Source: Chitinophaga tropicalis (GTDB lineage Bacteria; Bacteroidota; Bacteroidia; Chitinophagales; Chitinophagaceae). Taken from it: a stretch of 64,000 bases of DNA. Positions 8,995-17,328 of this stretch are shown here, piece after piece (position 1 is the stretch's first letter; each line of letters starts with the position of its first letter). The position numbers and the translations under genes are program-made. The notes under the pieces were generated by a model, which was not told the DNA's origin, did no database searches, and worked only from the letters and a program-made list of their open reading frames with translations. The stretch covers positions 248,001 through 312,000 of the forward strand of contig NZ_WRXN01000007.1 of assembly GCF_009758205.1 (NCBI RefSeq), written 5' to 3'.

Positions 8995-9022
8995 GTTTGG
9001 GCAGCCTGTGGCTGGGCCAAAC
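8995..9022. terminator. Interrupted hairpin downstream of the SET-domain gene
   Basis: GTTTGG pairs with CCAAAC and, inside, CAGCC pairs with GGCTG around a TGT loop. It lies 21 bases past the stop of the SET gene. No U-tract follows, so termination is plausible but not certain. Confidence 0.4.
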
Positions 9023-9042
9023 CAAGGTAGTCAGATCTGTGA

Positions 9043-9432
9043 TTATTTCCTCTTCACATCAAACCACACGGGAGAGTTATCCGTTACATCTCCATTATAG
9101 TTGATACTCAGCTCTTCTCCTTTTTTGATCTCCCTGCGTGTAATGATGCTCATGGTTTCTTCATCAAAATCCATTTCATACTCGCAATTGGGCTCATAGG
9201 AGTGATTGTAGATAGAGCAAAGTCCAAGGGCAATGCAGGAGCGGGTTTCTCTTACACCCCAGAGGAAAATGTAATTATGCAGCTTGGTTTTATCAACAAT
9301 TCCGGTGTCGTCATTAGATAAAACCAGTACAGGAGAGGTTTCTATGCGGGTGCCGGCTGGTATTCTTTCCCGGGTGAAAACACCACGGCCTTTGCCTTTT
9401 GTCTTATCGACGTATAAGTATGGCTTGATCAT
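9043..9432 (-). CDS. Small SET-domain protein (putative lysine methyltransferase)
   Basis: A 129-residue protein that is little more than a SET domain. It carries the opening GRGVFTRERIPAGTRIE (residues 15-31), the pseudoknot core YNHSYEPNCEY (the NHS-x-x-PN signature that binds S-adenosylmethionine and forms the active site) and GEELSINYNG. No pre-SET or post-SET cysteines are visible apart from scattered ones. Bacterial stand-alone SET proteins of this size exist, mostly with unknown protein substrates. It is divergent from the bestrophin gene and has no evident pathway partner. The methyltransferase call is by family; the substrate is unknown. Confidence 0.8.
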   Translation of the reverse strand: MIKPYLYVDKTKGKGRGVFTRERIPAGTRIETSPVLVLSNDDTGIVDKTKLHNYIFLWGVRETRSCIALGLCSIYNHSYEPNCEYEMDFDEETMSIITRREIKKGEELSINYNGDVTDNSPVWFDVKRK

Positions 9433-9500
9433 AAATTAAGATAAACAGAGCGTAAAGTAAAGGTAAAGCAGGAAGTTATCAAAATCATGTGTAAAATTTT

Positions 9501-9508
9501 TAGGTTTG
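9501..9508 (+). promoter_or_regulatory. Candidate Bacteroidota -7 element for the bestrophin gene
   Basis: TAGGTTTG matches TAnnTTTG exactly and lies 22 bases before the start codon at 9531. No clear TTTG -33 element is visible about 20 bases upstream. Confidence 0.4.
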
Positions 9509-9530
9509 CGGAAAGGTAATTTCATAACTT

Positions 9531-10394
9531 ATGATTGATTATAACCCGAAAGTCTGGTTTACATTTATTTTCCGCATCCATAAGGCAGACACAGTCCGTA
9601 AACTGGCCCCTATGTTCCTTGCCCTATCTGTTTATTCCGCCCTGATCGCTTTCCTGGAACTTGAACTGCTGGAGCTATCTCCCAACAGCGACCTTAAACA
9701 GATCACCGTTGTACATTCCCTGCTGGGTTTTGTGATCTCCATGCTGTTGGTGTTCCGTACCAATACAGCTTATGACCGTTGGTGGGAAGGCCGCAAGCAA
9801 TGGGGTTCCCTGGTAAACAACAGCCGTAACCTGGCCATTAAACTGAATGCCATATTGCCGGCTTCCAATACTGCTTCCAGGGAGTTCTTCCGCATTATGA
9901 TCCCCAACTATGCCTTTGGGCTGAAGAATCACCTGCGGGCAGTATATAATACAGAAGAACTGGAAGGCGATCCAAAGATCCAGCCGGATAAACATGTACC
10001 TAACCAGATATCTTCCCTGATACTGGCTCATATACACGAACTGTACAGGCAACAGCAGATAAGCGGGGAGCAACTGCTTTCTCTGAACCCGGAGCTGCAG
10101 TCTTTCACTGATATCTGCGGCGCATGTGAGCGTATCCGCAATACACCCATTCCCTTTTCTTACAGTGTATTCATAAAGAAATTTATTTTCTTCTTTGTGA
10201 TGACCCTGCCCATTGGTTATGTATTTTCCCTGCACTATCTGATCATACCTGTTGTTGTATTCATTTTCTATGTACTGGCCAGCCTTGAGCTGATTGCCGA
10301 GGAAATTGAAGACCCCTTCGGATTTGATGCAAACGACCTGCCGACAGACACTATTTCTGCCAACATCCGTAAACATGTGGCAGAGATATTGTAA
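9531..10394 (+). CDS. Bestrophin-family ion channel (UPF0187)
   Basis: A 287-residue inner-membrane protein of the bestrophin/RFP-TM family. Bacterial members form pentameric channels. The signatures are LLVFRTNTAYDRWWEGRKQWG at about residues 77-97 and, near the end, LELIAEEIEDPFGFDANDLPTD, the conserved EDPFG segment. Hydrophobic segments are at about 27-45, 62-80, 218-236 and 238-255. It is followed 48 bases later by mgtE, which appears to have its own promoter inside that gap. Ion selectivity cannot be read from the sequence; bacterial homologues studied so far are cation-permeable. Confidence 0.85.
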   Translation: MIDYNPKVWFTFIFRIHKADTVRKLAPMFLALSVYSALIAFLELELLELSPNSDLKQITVVHSLLGFVISMLLVFRTNTAYDRWWEGRKQWGSLVNNSRNLAIKLNAILPASNTASREFFRIMIPNYAFGLKNHLRAVYNTEELEGDPKIQPDKHVPNQISSLILAHIHELYRQQQISGEQLLSLNPELQSFTDICGACERIRNTPIPFSYSVFIKKFIFFFVMTLPIGYVFSLHYLIIPVVVFIFYVLASLELIAEEIEDPFGFDANDLPTDTISANIRKHVAEIL

Positions 10395-10403
10395 TGAAGC
10401 CTC

Positions 10404-10411
10404 TAACTTTG
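10404..10411 (+). promoter_or_regulatory. Candidate -7 promoter element for mgtE
   Basis: TAACTTTG matches TAnnTTTG exactly and lies 31 bases before the mgtE start, just after the bestrophin stop at 10394. No TTTG is obvious about 20 bases upstream. Confidence 0.35.
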
Positions 10412-10442
10412 TTAATTTCGCTCCCTGACAGCCTTTTGTAAT

Positions 10443-11819
10443 ATGGAAAATGAAGCTTTACTGGAAAAATTCGAAATGCTGGCTAAAGAGCAGAACATCC
10501 AGGAACTGAAAGTATACCTGGATGATCAGCTTATTACAGACATTGCCGAGCTCATACATGAGATGCCGGACTATGCTGACATGATCATCAGCAACCTGGC
10601 TATTGGCCGTGCTGCCGCAGCCTTCAGGATATTGGAATTCCATATACAGGAAGACGTGATACGGGAACTCCCTGCCGCCAAAGTAGCCGAACTGCTGAAC
10701 GAACTACCGGCGGATGACCGTACAGCCTTTCTGGGAGAACTGCACAGCGATGTAGTGAAAGAGCTGATCAAACTGCTGGACCCCGAAGAAAGAAAGATCA
10801 CCCTCAGCCTGCTGGGCTACCGCGAAACAAGCGTGGGCCGTATCATGACGCCGGAGTACATTGCCGTACGGGAAGAATCTACCGTCAGGCAGGTGCTGGA
10901 TTATATCCGCGAGTACGGGAAAGACAGTGAAACGATAGACGTGATCTATGTGGTGGATGAAAAGGGGAAGCTGCTGGACGACTTCAGGATCCGTGAGTTC
11001 CTGCTGGTTGCTCCCAGTACATTTGTACACACATTGATGGACGACCGCTTCGTAGCCCTCCATGTGAACGATGAACAGGAAGAAGCTATCCAGGTTTTCC
11101 GGATGGAAAACCGTGTTGCCCTGCCCGTGGTAGACGATGCAGGCATTCTGCTGGGTATCGTTACCATAGACGATATGCTGTGGATAGCCAATGAAGAACA
11201 TACAGAAGATATCCAGAAGATAGGTGGTACCGAAGCACTGGACGAACCCTACCTGGACATCCCGCTTCTGAAGCTGGTCAAGAAACGCATTGGCTGGCTG
11301 ATCATCCTTTTCCTGGGTGAAATGCTTACCGCCACCGCCATGAAATATTATGAACATGAAATAGCCCAGGCTGTGGTGCTGGCGCTGTTTGTTCCCCTCA
11401 TCATTTCCAGCGGCGGGAACAGCGGTTCACAGGCATCTACCCTCATCATACAGGCTATGGCTGTGGGAGAGATCACGCTGAGCGACTGGTGGAGGGTTAT
11501 GAGAAGGGAAATACTTTCAGGCCTGATGCTGGGCAGCGTACTGGGATTAATAGGCTTTATACGTATCATACTCTGGAATGGCCTTTTCAATACTTATGGT
11601 GAGCATGGCACACTGGTAGGTATTACAGTAGGCGTTTCCCTGATAGGCGTTGTTCTCTGGGGAACCTTATCAGGCTCCATGCTGCCGCTGATCCTGAAGA
11701 AACTGGGCGCAGACCCTGCCACTTCATCAGCTCCTTTTGTGGCTACTCTTGTAGACGTAACCGGACTGCTGATCTACTTCTCGGTAGCTTATATGCTGAT
11801 GAAAGGCGTATTACTCTGA
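10443..11819 (+). CDS. mgtE: Magnesium transporter MgtE
   Basis: A 458-residue protein with the canonical MgtE layout: a soluble helical N domain (about 1-130, with the repetitive ELLNELPADDRTAFLGEL), a CBS pair (about 135-255, starting at RIMTPEYIAVREE and including LPVVDDAGILLGIVTIDDM), then five membrane helices from about 285. The pore signature PLIISSGGNSGSQASTLIIQ (from about residue 317) is intact. It imports Mg2+ as a homodimer gated by the CBS domains. Spacing to bestrophin (48 bases) allows co-transcription. Confidence 0.95.
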   Translation: MENEALLEKFEMLAKEQNIQELKVYLDDQLITDIAELIHEMPDYADMIISNLAIGRAAAAFRILEFHIQEDVIRELPAAKVAELLNELPADDRTAFLGELHSDVVKELIKLLDPEERKITLSLLGYRETSVGRIMTPEYIAVREESTVRQVLDYIREYGKDSETIDVIYVVDEKGKLLDDFRIREFLLVAPSTFVHTLMDDRFVALHVNDEQEEAIQVFRMENRVALPVVDDAGILLGIVTIDDMLWIANEEHTEDIQKIGGTEALDEPYLDIPLLKLVKKRIGWLIILFLGEMLTATAMKYYEHEIAQAVVLALFVPLIISSGGNSGSQASTLIIQAMAVGEITLSDWWRVMRREILSGLMLGSVLGLIGFIRIILWNGLFNTYGEHGTLVGITVGVSLIGVVLWGTLSGSMLPLILKKLGADPATSSAPFVATLVDVTGLLIYFSVAYMLMKGVLL

Positions 11820-11824
11820 TCATT

Positions 11825-11860
11825 ATGAATGACGGGGCAATGAAACAGTCCGTCATTCGT
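11825..11860. terminator. Hairpin between convergent mgtE and histidine phosphatase gene
   Basis: GAATGACGG (11827-11835) pairs with CCGTCATTC (11850-11858), extendable by two outer pairs. The right arm overlaps the end of the phosphatase gene. No U-tract follows on either strand, so terminator activity is uncertain. Confidence 0.4.
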
Positions 11861-12383
11861 AACTGATCCGCTTACACTTCACACTGTCTTTATACTTCTT
11901 CACTATAAACAGGTTACTGTAATCATTCTCTTTTATTGAATCCAGCTTAGGCTTTGCCTTCAGCGAACGCATGATAGGCAGCAGGGTGTTGCTGTGCCCT
12001 ATTACCAGCACATGTTTGCCCCAGTCGTTACGGCGGGTAATCTCGTACAATAAACTTTCCCCGGTAGAATCCGGGCGGTAGGAAACAGTATCTATATGCA
12101 GGTATTCGCGTAATGAATCTGCAGTTTCAATACTGCGGCGGTAAGGTGTGAAGTAGATTTTCTGTATGCCGGAATCCTTTAAAAGACGGTAGAGGGAGCC
12201 TGCACGGCGATGGCCTTCTTCTGTGAGGGAGGTATCGTGGCCGGGAAATTGCTCAGCATGGCGCACCAGGTAAAAGGTGCCTGTCAGGAATGTACTATCT
12301 TCTGCTACCGGTATGGGCTGCCTTTCAGGAGACGGCTGCCCGCATGCCCAACAGCATATTAATAGTAATACGACGTATCTCAT
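11853..12383 (-). CDS. Histidine phosphatase superfamily lipoprotein
   Basis: A 176-residue branch-2-like or SixA-like histidine phosphatase. The catalytic R41-H42 lies in LVRHAEQ, a general acid is expected at E110 or E114 (GESLLYEI), and the second histidine is H130 in VIGHSNT. The N-terminus is a hydrophobic segment ending CCWACGQP, so it is likely lipidated at C14 (or C10/C11) and anchored in a membrane facing the periplasm. Substrate is not predictable. It is convergent with mgtE and divergent from glmS. Confidence 0.8.
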   Translation of the reverse strand: MRYVVLLLICCWACGQPSPERQPIPVAEDSTFLTGTFYLVRHAEQFPGHDTSLTEEGHRRAGSLYRLLKDSGIQKIYFTPYRRSIETADSLREYLHIDTVSYRPDSTGESLLYEITRRNDWGKHVLVIGHSNTLLPIMRSLKAKPKLDSIKENDYSNLFIVKKYKDSVKCKRISYE

Positions 12384-12449
12384 AGGACCACTTGTTCAGT
12401 TAAGGGGTACAAAATACGAATTTTCTACGCAGGCATGCAATTTGTGTCA

Positions 12450-12479
12450 TCTTACTTACCCCTGGAGAACTAAGTAAGA
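12450..12479. promoter_or_regulatory. Inverted repeat upstream of glmS
   Basis: TCTTACTTA and TAAGTAAGA form 9-bp perfect arms around a 12-base centre, about 130 bases upstream of the glmS start and 67 bases upstream of the divergent phosphatase gene. It could be an operator or hairpin in the leader. No regulator is suggested by context. Confidence 0.3.
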
Positions 12480-12606
12480 ATACTCAGAATGATAAATTAA
12501 TGAAGATCATTTTGTTATTTCTATTCATTTTTTCTCTTTTATTTGTACGTTTTTCACATTTTTTAGGCATATTGCACGCTTTATCCATGTAAACTGAAAA
12601 ACAAAT

Positions 12607-14442
12607 ATGTGCGGAATCGTCGCTTATATCGGGCAAAGGGAAGCCTACCCCATTGTCCTTAAAGGATTAAAGAGACTTGAATACCGTGGTTACGACAGTG
12701 CTGGCGTAGCCCTTGTGAATGGAGACCTCAAGGTCTATAAGAAAAAAGGCAAAGTAGCAGAGCTGGAAGAATTTCTCAGCGGAAAAGATGTACACAGCCA
12801 CATAGCTATAGGCCATACCCGCTGGGCCACCCACGGAGAACCGAGTGACCGTAACTCACATCCCCACACTTCGGGCAATGGTAAACTGGCCATGATCCAC
12901 AACGGTATCATTGAAAACTATGCCCAGCTGAAACAGGAGCTTATCAAAAAAGGGCATGTTTTCAAAAGCGATACTGACACTGAAGTACTGCTCCATTTTA
13001 TTGAAGAGATCCAGGAAAGCAACAAATGCGGGCTGGAAGAAGCCCTCCGCATTGCGTTGAAAAGAGTGGTGGGCGCTTATGTGATAGTCCTGGTAGATGA
13101 AGACAATCCTGATACTCTCATTGCCGCCCGTAAAGGCAGCCCTCTTGTAATAGGTGTAGGTAAAGGGGAACATTTCCTGGCTTCAGACGCCTCTCCCATC
13201 GTAGAATACACCAAAGAGGTGGTATATGTGAACGACTATGAGATAGCCGTTATCAAAGCAGACGAACTCATCCTTAAAAATATATCCAACGAAAGGCAGA
13301 CTCCTTATATCCAGAAGCTGGACATAGAGCTGGCTGCTATTGAAAAAGGCGGTTTTGATCACTTCATGTTAAAAGAGATCTTTGAACAGCCACAAACCAT
13401 CTTTGACAGCCTTCGTGGTCGCCTGGATGCTAAAAAAGGCACCCTTACACTGGGTGGTATCCGCGAGCATGCGGAAATCCTGAGCCAGGCCAAACGTATC
13501 ATCATCGTAGCCTGCGGCACCTCCTGGCATGCCGGCCTGGTAGCAGAATACATGATAGAAGAGCTTTGCCGTATCCCGGTAGAAGTGGAATACGCCTCTG
13601 AGTTCAGGTACCGCAATCCCGTAGTGGGAGAAGGAGACGTGATCATAGCCGTTTCACAGTCCGGCGAAACCGCCGATACCCTGGTAGCCATTGAAAGCGC
13701 CAAGAAAAAAGGCGCCATCATACTGGGCGTATGTAATGTGGTAGGTTCCTCTATTGCCCGTATCTCAGATGCAGGCGCTTATACACATGCCGGTCCGGAA
13801 ATAGGCGTAGCCAGCACCAAAGCCTTTACAGCACAGCTGGCAGTACTCTGCCTGATAGGCCTGAAAGTAGCTATGGAAAAAGGCTCTATCACCCAGCAAC
13901 GCTTCCAGCACCTGCTGGATGAACTGGACAGCGTTTCTGAAAAAGTAGCGCTTACCCTGAAGCTGAATGACCAGATCAAGGCAATAGCAGATAAGTACAA
14001 AGATGCCCGCGACTTCCTTTACCTGGGCCGCGGCTATAACTTCCCCGTAGCACTGGAAGGCGCACTGAAACTGAAAGAAATATCGTATATACACGCAGAA
14101 GGCTACCCCGCCGCTGAAATGAAACATGGCCCCATTGCACTGGTAGATGAACATCTGCCGGTAGTATTTGTAGCTACGAAAGACAGCTATTATGAAAAAG
14201 TAGTATCCAACATACAGGAAATAAAAGCCCGCAAAGGCAAGGTAATTGCCGTTGTAACAGAGGGCGACGTAACTATTCCGGGTATGGCGGACGACGTGAT
14301 AGAAGTACCGGAAGCAGATGAACTGGTAGCCCCTATCGTCTCCGTGATACCCTTACAGCTGCTTGCATACCATATAGGCGTACTGAAAGGATTTGATGTA
14401 GACAAACCAAGGAACCTGGCTAAATCAGTGACAGTAGAATAA
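12607..14442 (+). CDS. glmS: Glutamine--fructose-6-phosphate aminotransferase (isomerizing)
   Basis: Makes glucosamine-6-phosphate from fructose-6-phosphate and glutamine, the entry step to peptidoglycan and LPS amino sugars. The start MCGIVAYIGQ places nucleophile Cys2 directly after the initiator Met, which fixes the start codon. Residues 1-220 are the class II glutaminase domain (HTRWATHG, HNGIIENY). Two SIS domains follow, with ACGTSWHAG and SQSGETADT in the first and the second ending in the conserved DKPRNLAKSVTVE tail. The length of 611 aa is normal. The DUF4954 gene begins 21 bases later, so the two are co-transcribed. Confidence 0.97.
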   Translation: MCGIVAYIGQREAYPIVLKGLKRLEYRGYDSAGVALVNGDLKVYKKKGKVAELEEFLSGKDVHSHIAIGHTRWATHGEPSDRNSHPHTSGNGKLAMIHNGIIENYAQLKQELIKKGHVFKSDTDTEVLLHFIEEIQESNKCGLEEALRIALKRVVGAYVIVLVDEDNPDTLIAARKGSPLVIGVGKGEHFLASDASPIVEYTKEVVYVNDYEIAVIKADELILKNISNERQTPYIQKLDIELAAIEKGGFDHFMLKEIFEQPQTIFDSLRGRLDAKKGTLTLGGIREHAEILSQAKRIIIVACGTSWHAGLVAEYMIEELCRIPVEVEYASEFRYRNPVVGEGDVIIAVSQSGETADTLVAIESAKKKGAIILGVCNVVGSSIARISDAGAYTHAGPEIGVASTKAFTAQLAVLCLIGLKVAMEKGSITQQRFQHLLDELDSVSEKVALTLKLNDQIKAIADKYKDARDFLYLGRGYNFPVALEGALKLKEISYIHAEGYPAAEMKHGPIALVDEHLPVVFVATKDSYYEKVVSNIQEIKARKGKVIAVVTEGDVTIPGMADDVIEVPEADELVAPIVSVIPLQLLAYHIGVLKGFDVDKPRNLAKSVTVE

Positions 14443-14463
14443 CAAACTTTCAATTCCACTCCG

Positions 14464-16731
14464 ATGAACGTGATACAGAAGAAGCCACTCAATGAGCTAG
14501 GCTACAATTTTGTAGCAGCTCCTTATTTGCCCGAAGGCAAGGATGAATACTACCTTCGCGACCAGCAACTGGGCAAACAACACTCTAACTACCGTAAATT
14601 AAGCGCGCTGGAAATTGAAACGCTTGTGCGGAATGACAATACCTCGGACAACTGGAACAATATTTTTGTAGCAAATGAATTCAGCCCTCAACTTGTAAAA
14701 CACTGCCAGTTCTTTGGCGTGGTACGCATAGGAAAACTGGAACCATACTACCTCGAATTTCACAACCTCCGCCTGCCGGTTGGGCTGTATAACAGTACCA
14801 TTGCCTGCTGCGACTTCGGTGACAATGTTGTGGTACACAACGTCAACATCCTCTCCCACTACATTATCGGGAACGAAGTCATTATCTGCAATGTGAACGA
14901 AATGGCCACTACAGATCATGCCAAATTCGGGAACGGTATCCTGAAAGAAGGAGAATCAGAAAAACTGCGCATATGGATGGAGCTCTGCAACGAGAACGGC
15001 GGACGCAGCGTCATGCCTTTTGAAGGCATGCTACCCGGCGATGCCTGGTTGTGGACACGTAACCGGGATGACAAAGCATTACAGGAGAGATTCAAAGTAT
15101 TCACTGAAAAAAAATTCGATAAAAGAAGAGGTTATTATGGCATTGTGGGTGATCGCTGCGTGATCAAGAACTGCAAGATCATCAAAGATGTTCACATAGG
15201 CTCTGACGCTTACCTGAAAGGCGCTAACAAGATCAAGAACGTTACCATCAACAGTTCTGCAGAAGCTACCTCACAGATAGGCGAAGGATGTGAGCTGGTA
15301 AATGGTGTGGTAGGATATGGCAGCCGCGTATTCTACGGAGTAAAGGCAGTACGCTTTGTCATGGCATCTCACTCACAGCTGAAATACGGTGCCAGACTGA
15401 TCAACTCATACCTGGGCAACAACGCCACCATCTCCTGCTGCGAAGTACTGAATTCACTGATCTTCCCGGCACATGAACAGCATCATAACAACTCATTCCT
15501 CTGCGCTGCCCTGATCATGGGACAGAGCAATATGGCTGCCGGCGCTACCATCGGCTCCAACCATAACTCCAGGGGTGCAGATGGCGAAGTTATTGCAGGA
15601 CGCGGCTTCTGGCCAGGGCTCTCCGTTACGCTCAAACACAATTCCAGGTTTGCCAGCTTCACGCTCATATCTAAAGGCAACTACATGCATGAAATGGATA
15701 TACAGTTCCCTTTCAGCCTTGTATTGAATGATGAACAGCAAAACTGCCTGAAGATCATGACCGGCTACTGGTTCCTGTATAACATGTATGCCCTGGCCCG
15801 CAATTCATGGAAATATGTAGACCGTGATAAACGTACTGACAAAACACAACTGATAGAATATGACTACCTGGCGCCGGATAGTGTGGAAGAAATGATACAC
15901 GCGCTGGAAATGATGGAAACAGCTACAGGAAAAGCATGGTATGCACAGCATGAAAATAATGACGACAACCCTGCATTAACGAACTATCAGCAGAAAGGCC
16001 GTGAACTGTTGCTGCAGGAACCCGATGAAGTGAACAAACTGAAAATACTGGCAGAACATGCAGAACATAGTAACCGCAAAGTACTGCTTCTGAAAGTAGA
16101 TAAGACCTATCCGCTTTTCCGGGAACTTATTAACCTGTATGCTGTCAGAAATATTATAAGTCTGCAGGAACAGCAGCCAGACCTCTCCTTTGCTGAACTG
16201 CATAGCATAGTGGCTCAATCCCACAGAGATTCATGGCATAATGCAGGCGGGCAACTCATGAAAGATGAAACACTTACTGAGCTGAAAAACAGTATCCGCA
16301 ACGGTCAGATCAGCAGCTGGGACCAACTGCATGAATGTTACCGGGAAGCAGGTGAACGATATGCTTTCGATAAATTACAACATGCCATCGCTTCCCTGCT
16401 CTTTATACAGGATAAAACAACAGTTGATTTTACTCCATCTTTCCTGAGAGAATGCCTGATAGAGGCCAGTCACACACAGGCTTTCCTCACTGAAAACATC
16501 TATAGCTCACGCGCAAAGGATTATCAGAACCCTTTCCGCAGCATGACATACGAAAACACAACAGAGAGGGATATTGTAGTAGGGAAGCTGGAAGACAACA
16601 GCTTTATACAGCAAACAAAAGAAGAGCTGAAAACCTTCCAGGAAAAAATATCTTCCCTGGTGGATCTCTGGGACTTGTCTGCCAATGTACGTGATCAGTT
16701 TTTTGTACTAAGGCCAGCAAAAAAAGTGTAG
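14464..16731 (+). CDS. DUF4954-family protein with left-handed beta-helix (hexapeptide) region
   Basis: A 755-residue cytoplasmic-looking protein (no signal or membrane segment) restricted, as far as I know, mainly to Bacteroidota and spirochaetes. Residues 100-430 contain imperfect hexapeptide repeats (for example VVVHNVNILSHYIIGNEVIICNVN, GDRCVIKNCKIIKDVHIGSDAYLKG) typical of GlmU/LpxA-type left-handed beta-helices, with a conserved GSNHNSRGADGE loop. The C-terminal 300 residues are helical and charged. The position 21 bases after glmS suggests a role in amino-sugar or nucleotide-sugar metabolism. That is inference from context; the activity is unknown. Confidence 0.8.
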   Translation: MNVIQKKPLNELGYNFVAAPYLPEGKDEYYLRDQQLGKQHSNYRKLSALEIETLVRNDNTSDNWNNIFVANEFSPQLVKHCQFFGVVRIGKLEPYYLEFHNLRLPVGLYNSTIACCDFGDNVVVHNVNILSHYIIGNEVIICNVNEMATTDHAKFGNGILKEGESEKLRIWMELCNENGGRSVMPFEGMLPGDAWLWTRNRDDKALQERFKVFTEKKFDKRRGYYGIVGDRCVIKNCKIIKDVHIGSDAYLKGANKIKNVTINSSAEATSQIGEGCELVNGVVGYGSRVFYGVKAVRFVMASHSQLKYGARLINSYLGNNATISCCEVLNSLIFPAHEQHHNNSFLCAALIMGQSNMAAGATIGSNHNSRGADGEVIAGRGFWPGLSVTLKHNSRFASFTLISKGNYMHEMDIQFPFSLVLNDEQQNCLKIMTGYWFLYNMYALARNSWKYVDRDKRTDKTQLIEYDYLAPDSVEEMIHALEMMETATGKAWYAQHENNDDNPALTNYQQKGRELLLQEPDEVNKLKILAEHAEHSNRKVLLLKVDKTYPLFRELINLYAVRNIISLQEQQPDLSFAELHSIVAQSHRDSWHNAGGQLMKDETLTELKNSIRNGQISSWDQLHECYREAGERYAFDKLQHAIASLLFIQDKTTVDFTPSFLRECLIEASHTQAFLTENIYSSRAKDYQNPFRSMTYENTTERDIVVGKLEDNSFIQQTKEELKTFQEKISSLVDLWDLSANVRDQFFVLRPAKKV

Positions 16732-16758
16732 TTTTCGCCCAGGAAAAAAGTAACAGGA

Positions 16759-17328
16759 ATGGCAGAAAAGATACGATGCGGCTGGAGTACGAAAGACCAG
16801 CTTTACAAAGACTATCACGACAATGAATGGGGCGTGCCCCTGCACGATGATGTACGCCTTTTTGAGATGCTGAACCTTGAAGGCGCACAGGCAGGTCTGA
16901 GCTGGTATACAGTACTCTCCAAAAGAGAAAACTACCGTAAAGCATTTGATCAGTGGGATGCTAAAAAAATAGCCCGTTATACTGATAAGAAAGTGGAAAA
17001 ACTACTGGAAGATCCGGGCATTATCCGCAACAGGTTAAAAGTGCTGGCCACTATCAGCAATGCAAAAGCCTATCTCAAAGTACAGGAAGAATTTGGCAGC
17101 TTTGATAAATACATCTGGCAGTTTGTAGAACATAAACCTCTTGTCAATCACTTCACCTCTTTAAGCCAGGTACCCGCAAAAACAGCTATATCTGACGCCA
17201 TGAGCAAAGACCTGCTGAAACGTGGGTTCAAGTTTGTGGGATCTACTATCTGCTACGCCTTTATGCAGGCTACCGGTATGGTGGACGATCATATAGACGC
17301 CTGCTGGAAACGCAGTAAGAAACATTAA
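16759..17328 (+). CDS. tag: DNA-3-methyladenine glycosylase I
   Basis: Excises 3-methyladenine from alkylated DNA. The zinc-binding set of the Tag family is complete: C7 (RCGW), H20 (DYHDNEWG), H178 and C182 (DDHIDACW), with the same spacing of the last pair as in E. coli Tag. The active-site region FEMLNLEGAQAGLSW is present. The length of 189 aa is normal. Its stop overlaps the stop of the peroxidase gene on the other strand: both lie within TTAA at 17325-17328. Confidence 0.95.
   Translation: MAEKIRCGWSTKDQLYKDYHDNEWGVPLHDDVRLFEMLNLEGAQAGLSWYTVLSKRENYRKAFDQWDAKKIARYTDKKVEKLLEDPGIIRNRLKVLATISNAKAYLKVQEEFGSFDKYIWQFVEHKPLVNHFTSLSQVPAKTAISDAMSKDLLKRGFKFVGSTICYAFMQATGMVDDHIDACWKRSKKH

Noticed and set aside
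12384..12606. glmS ribozyme upstream of glmS
   Set aside because: The consensus core known from Firmicutes is not visible in the 223 bases upstream, and such ribozymes are not expected in Bacteroidota.
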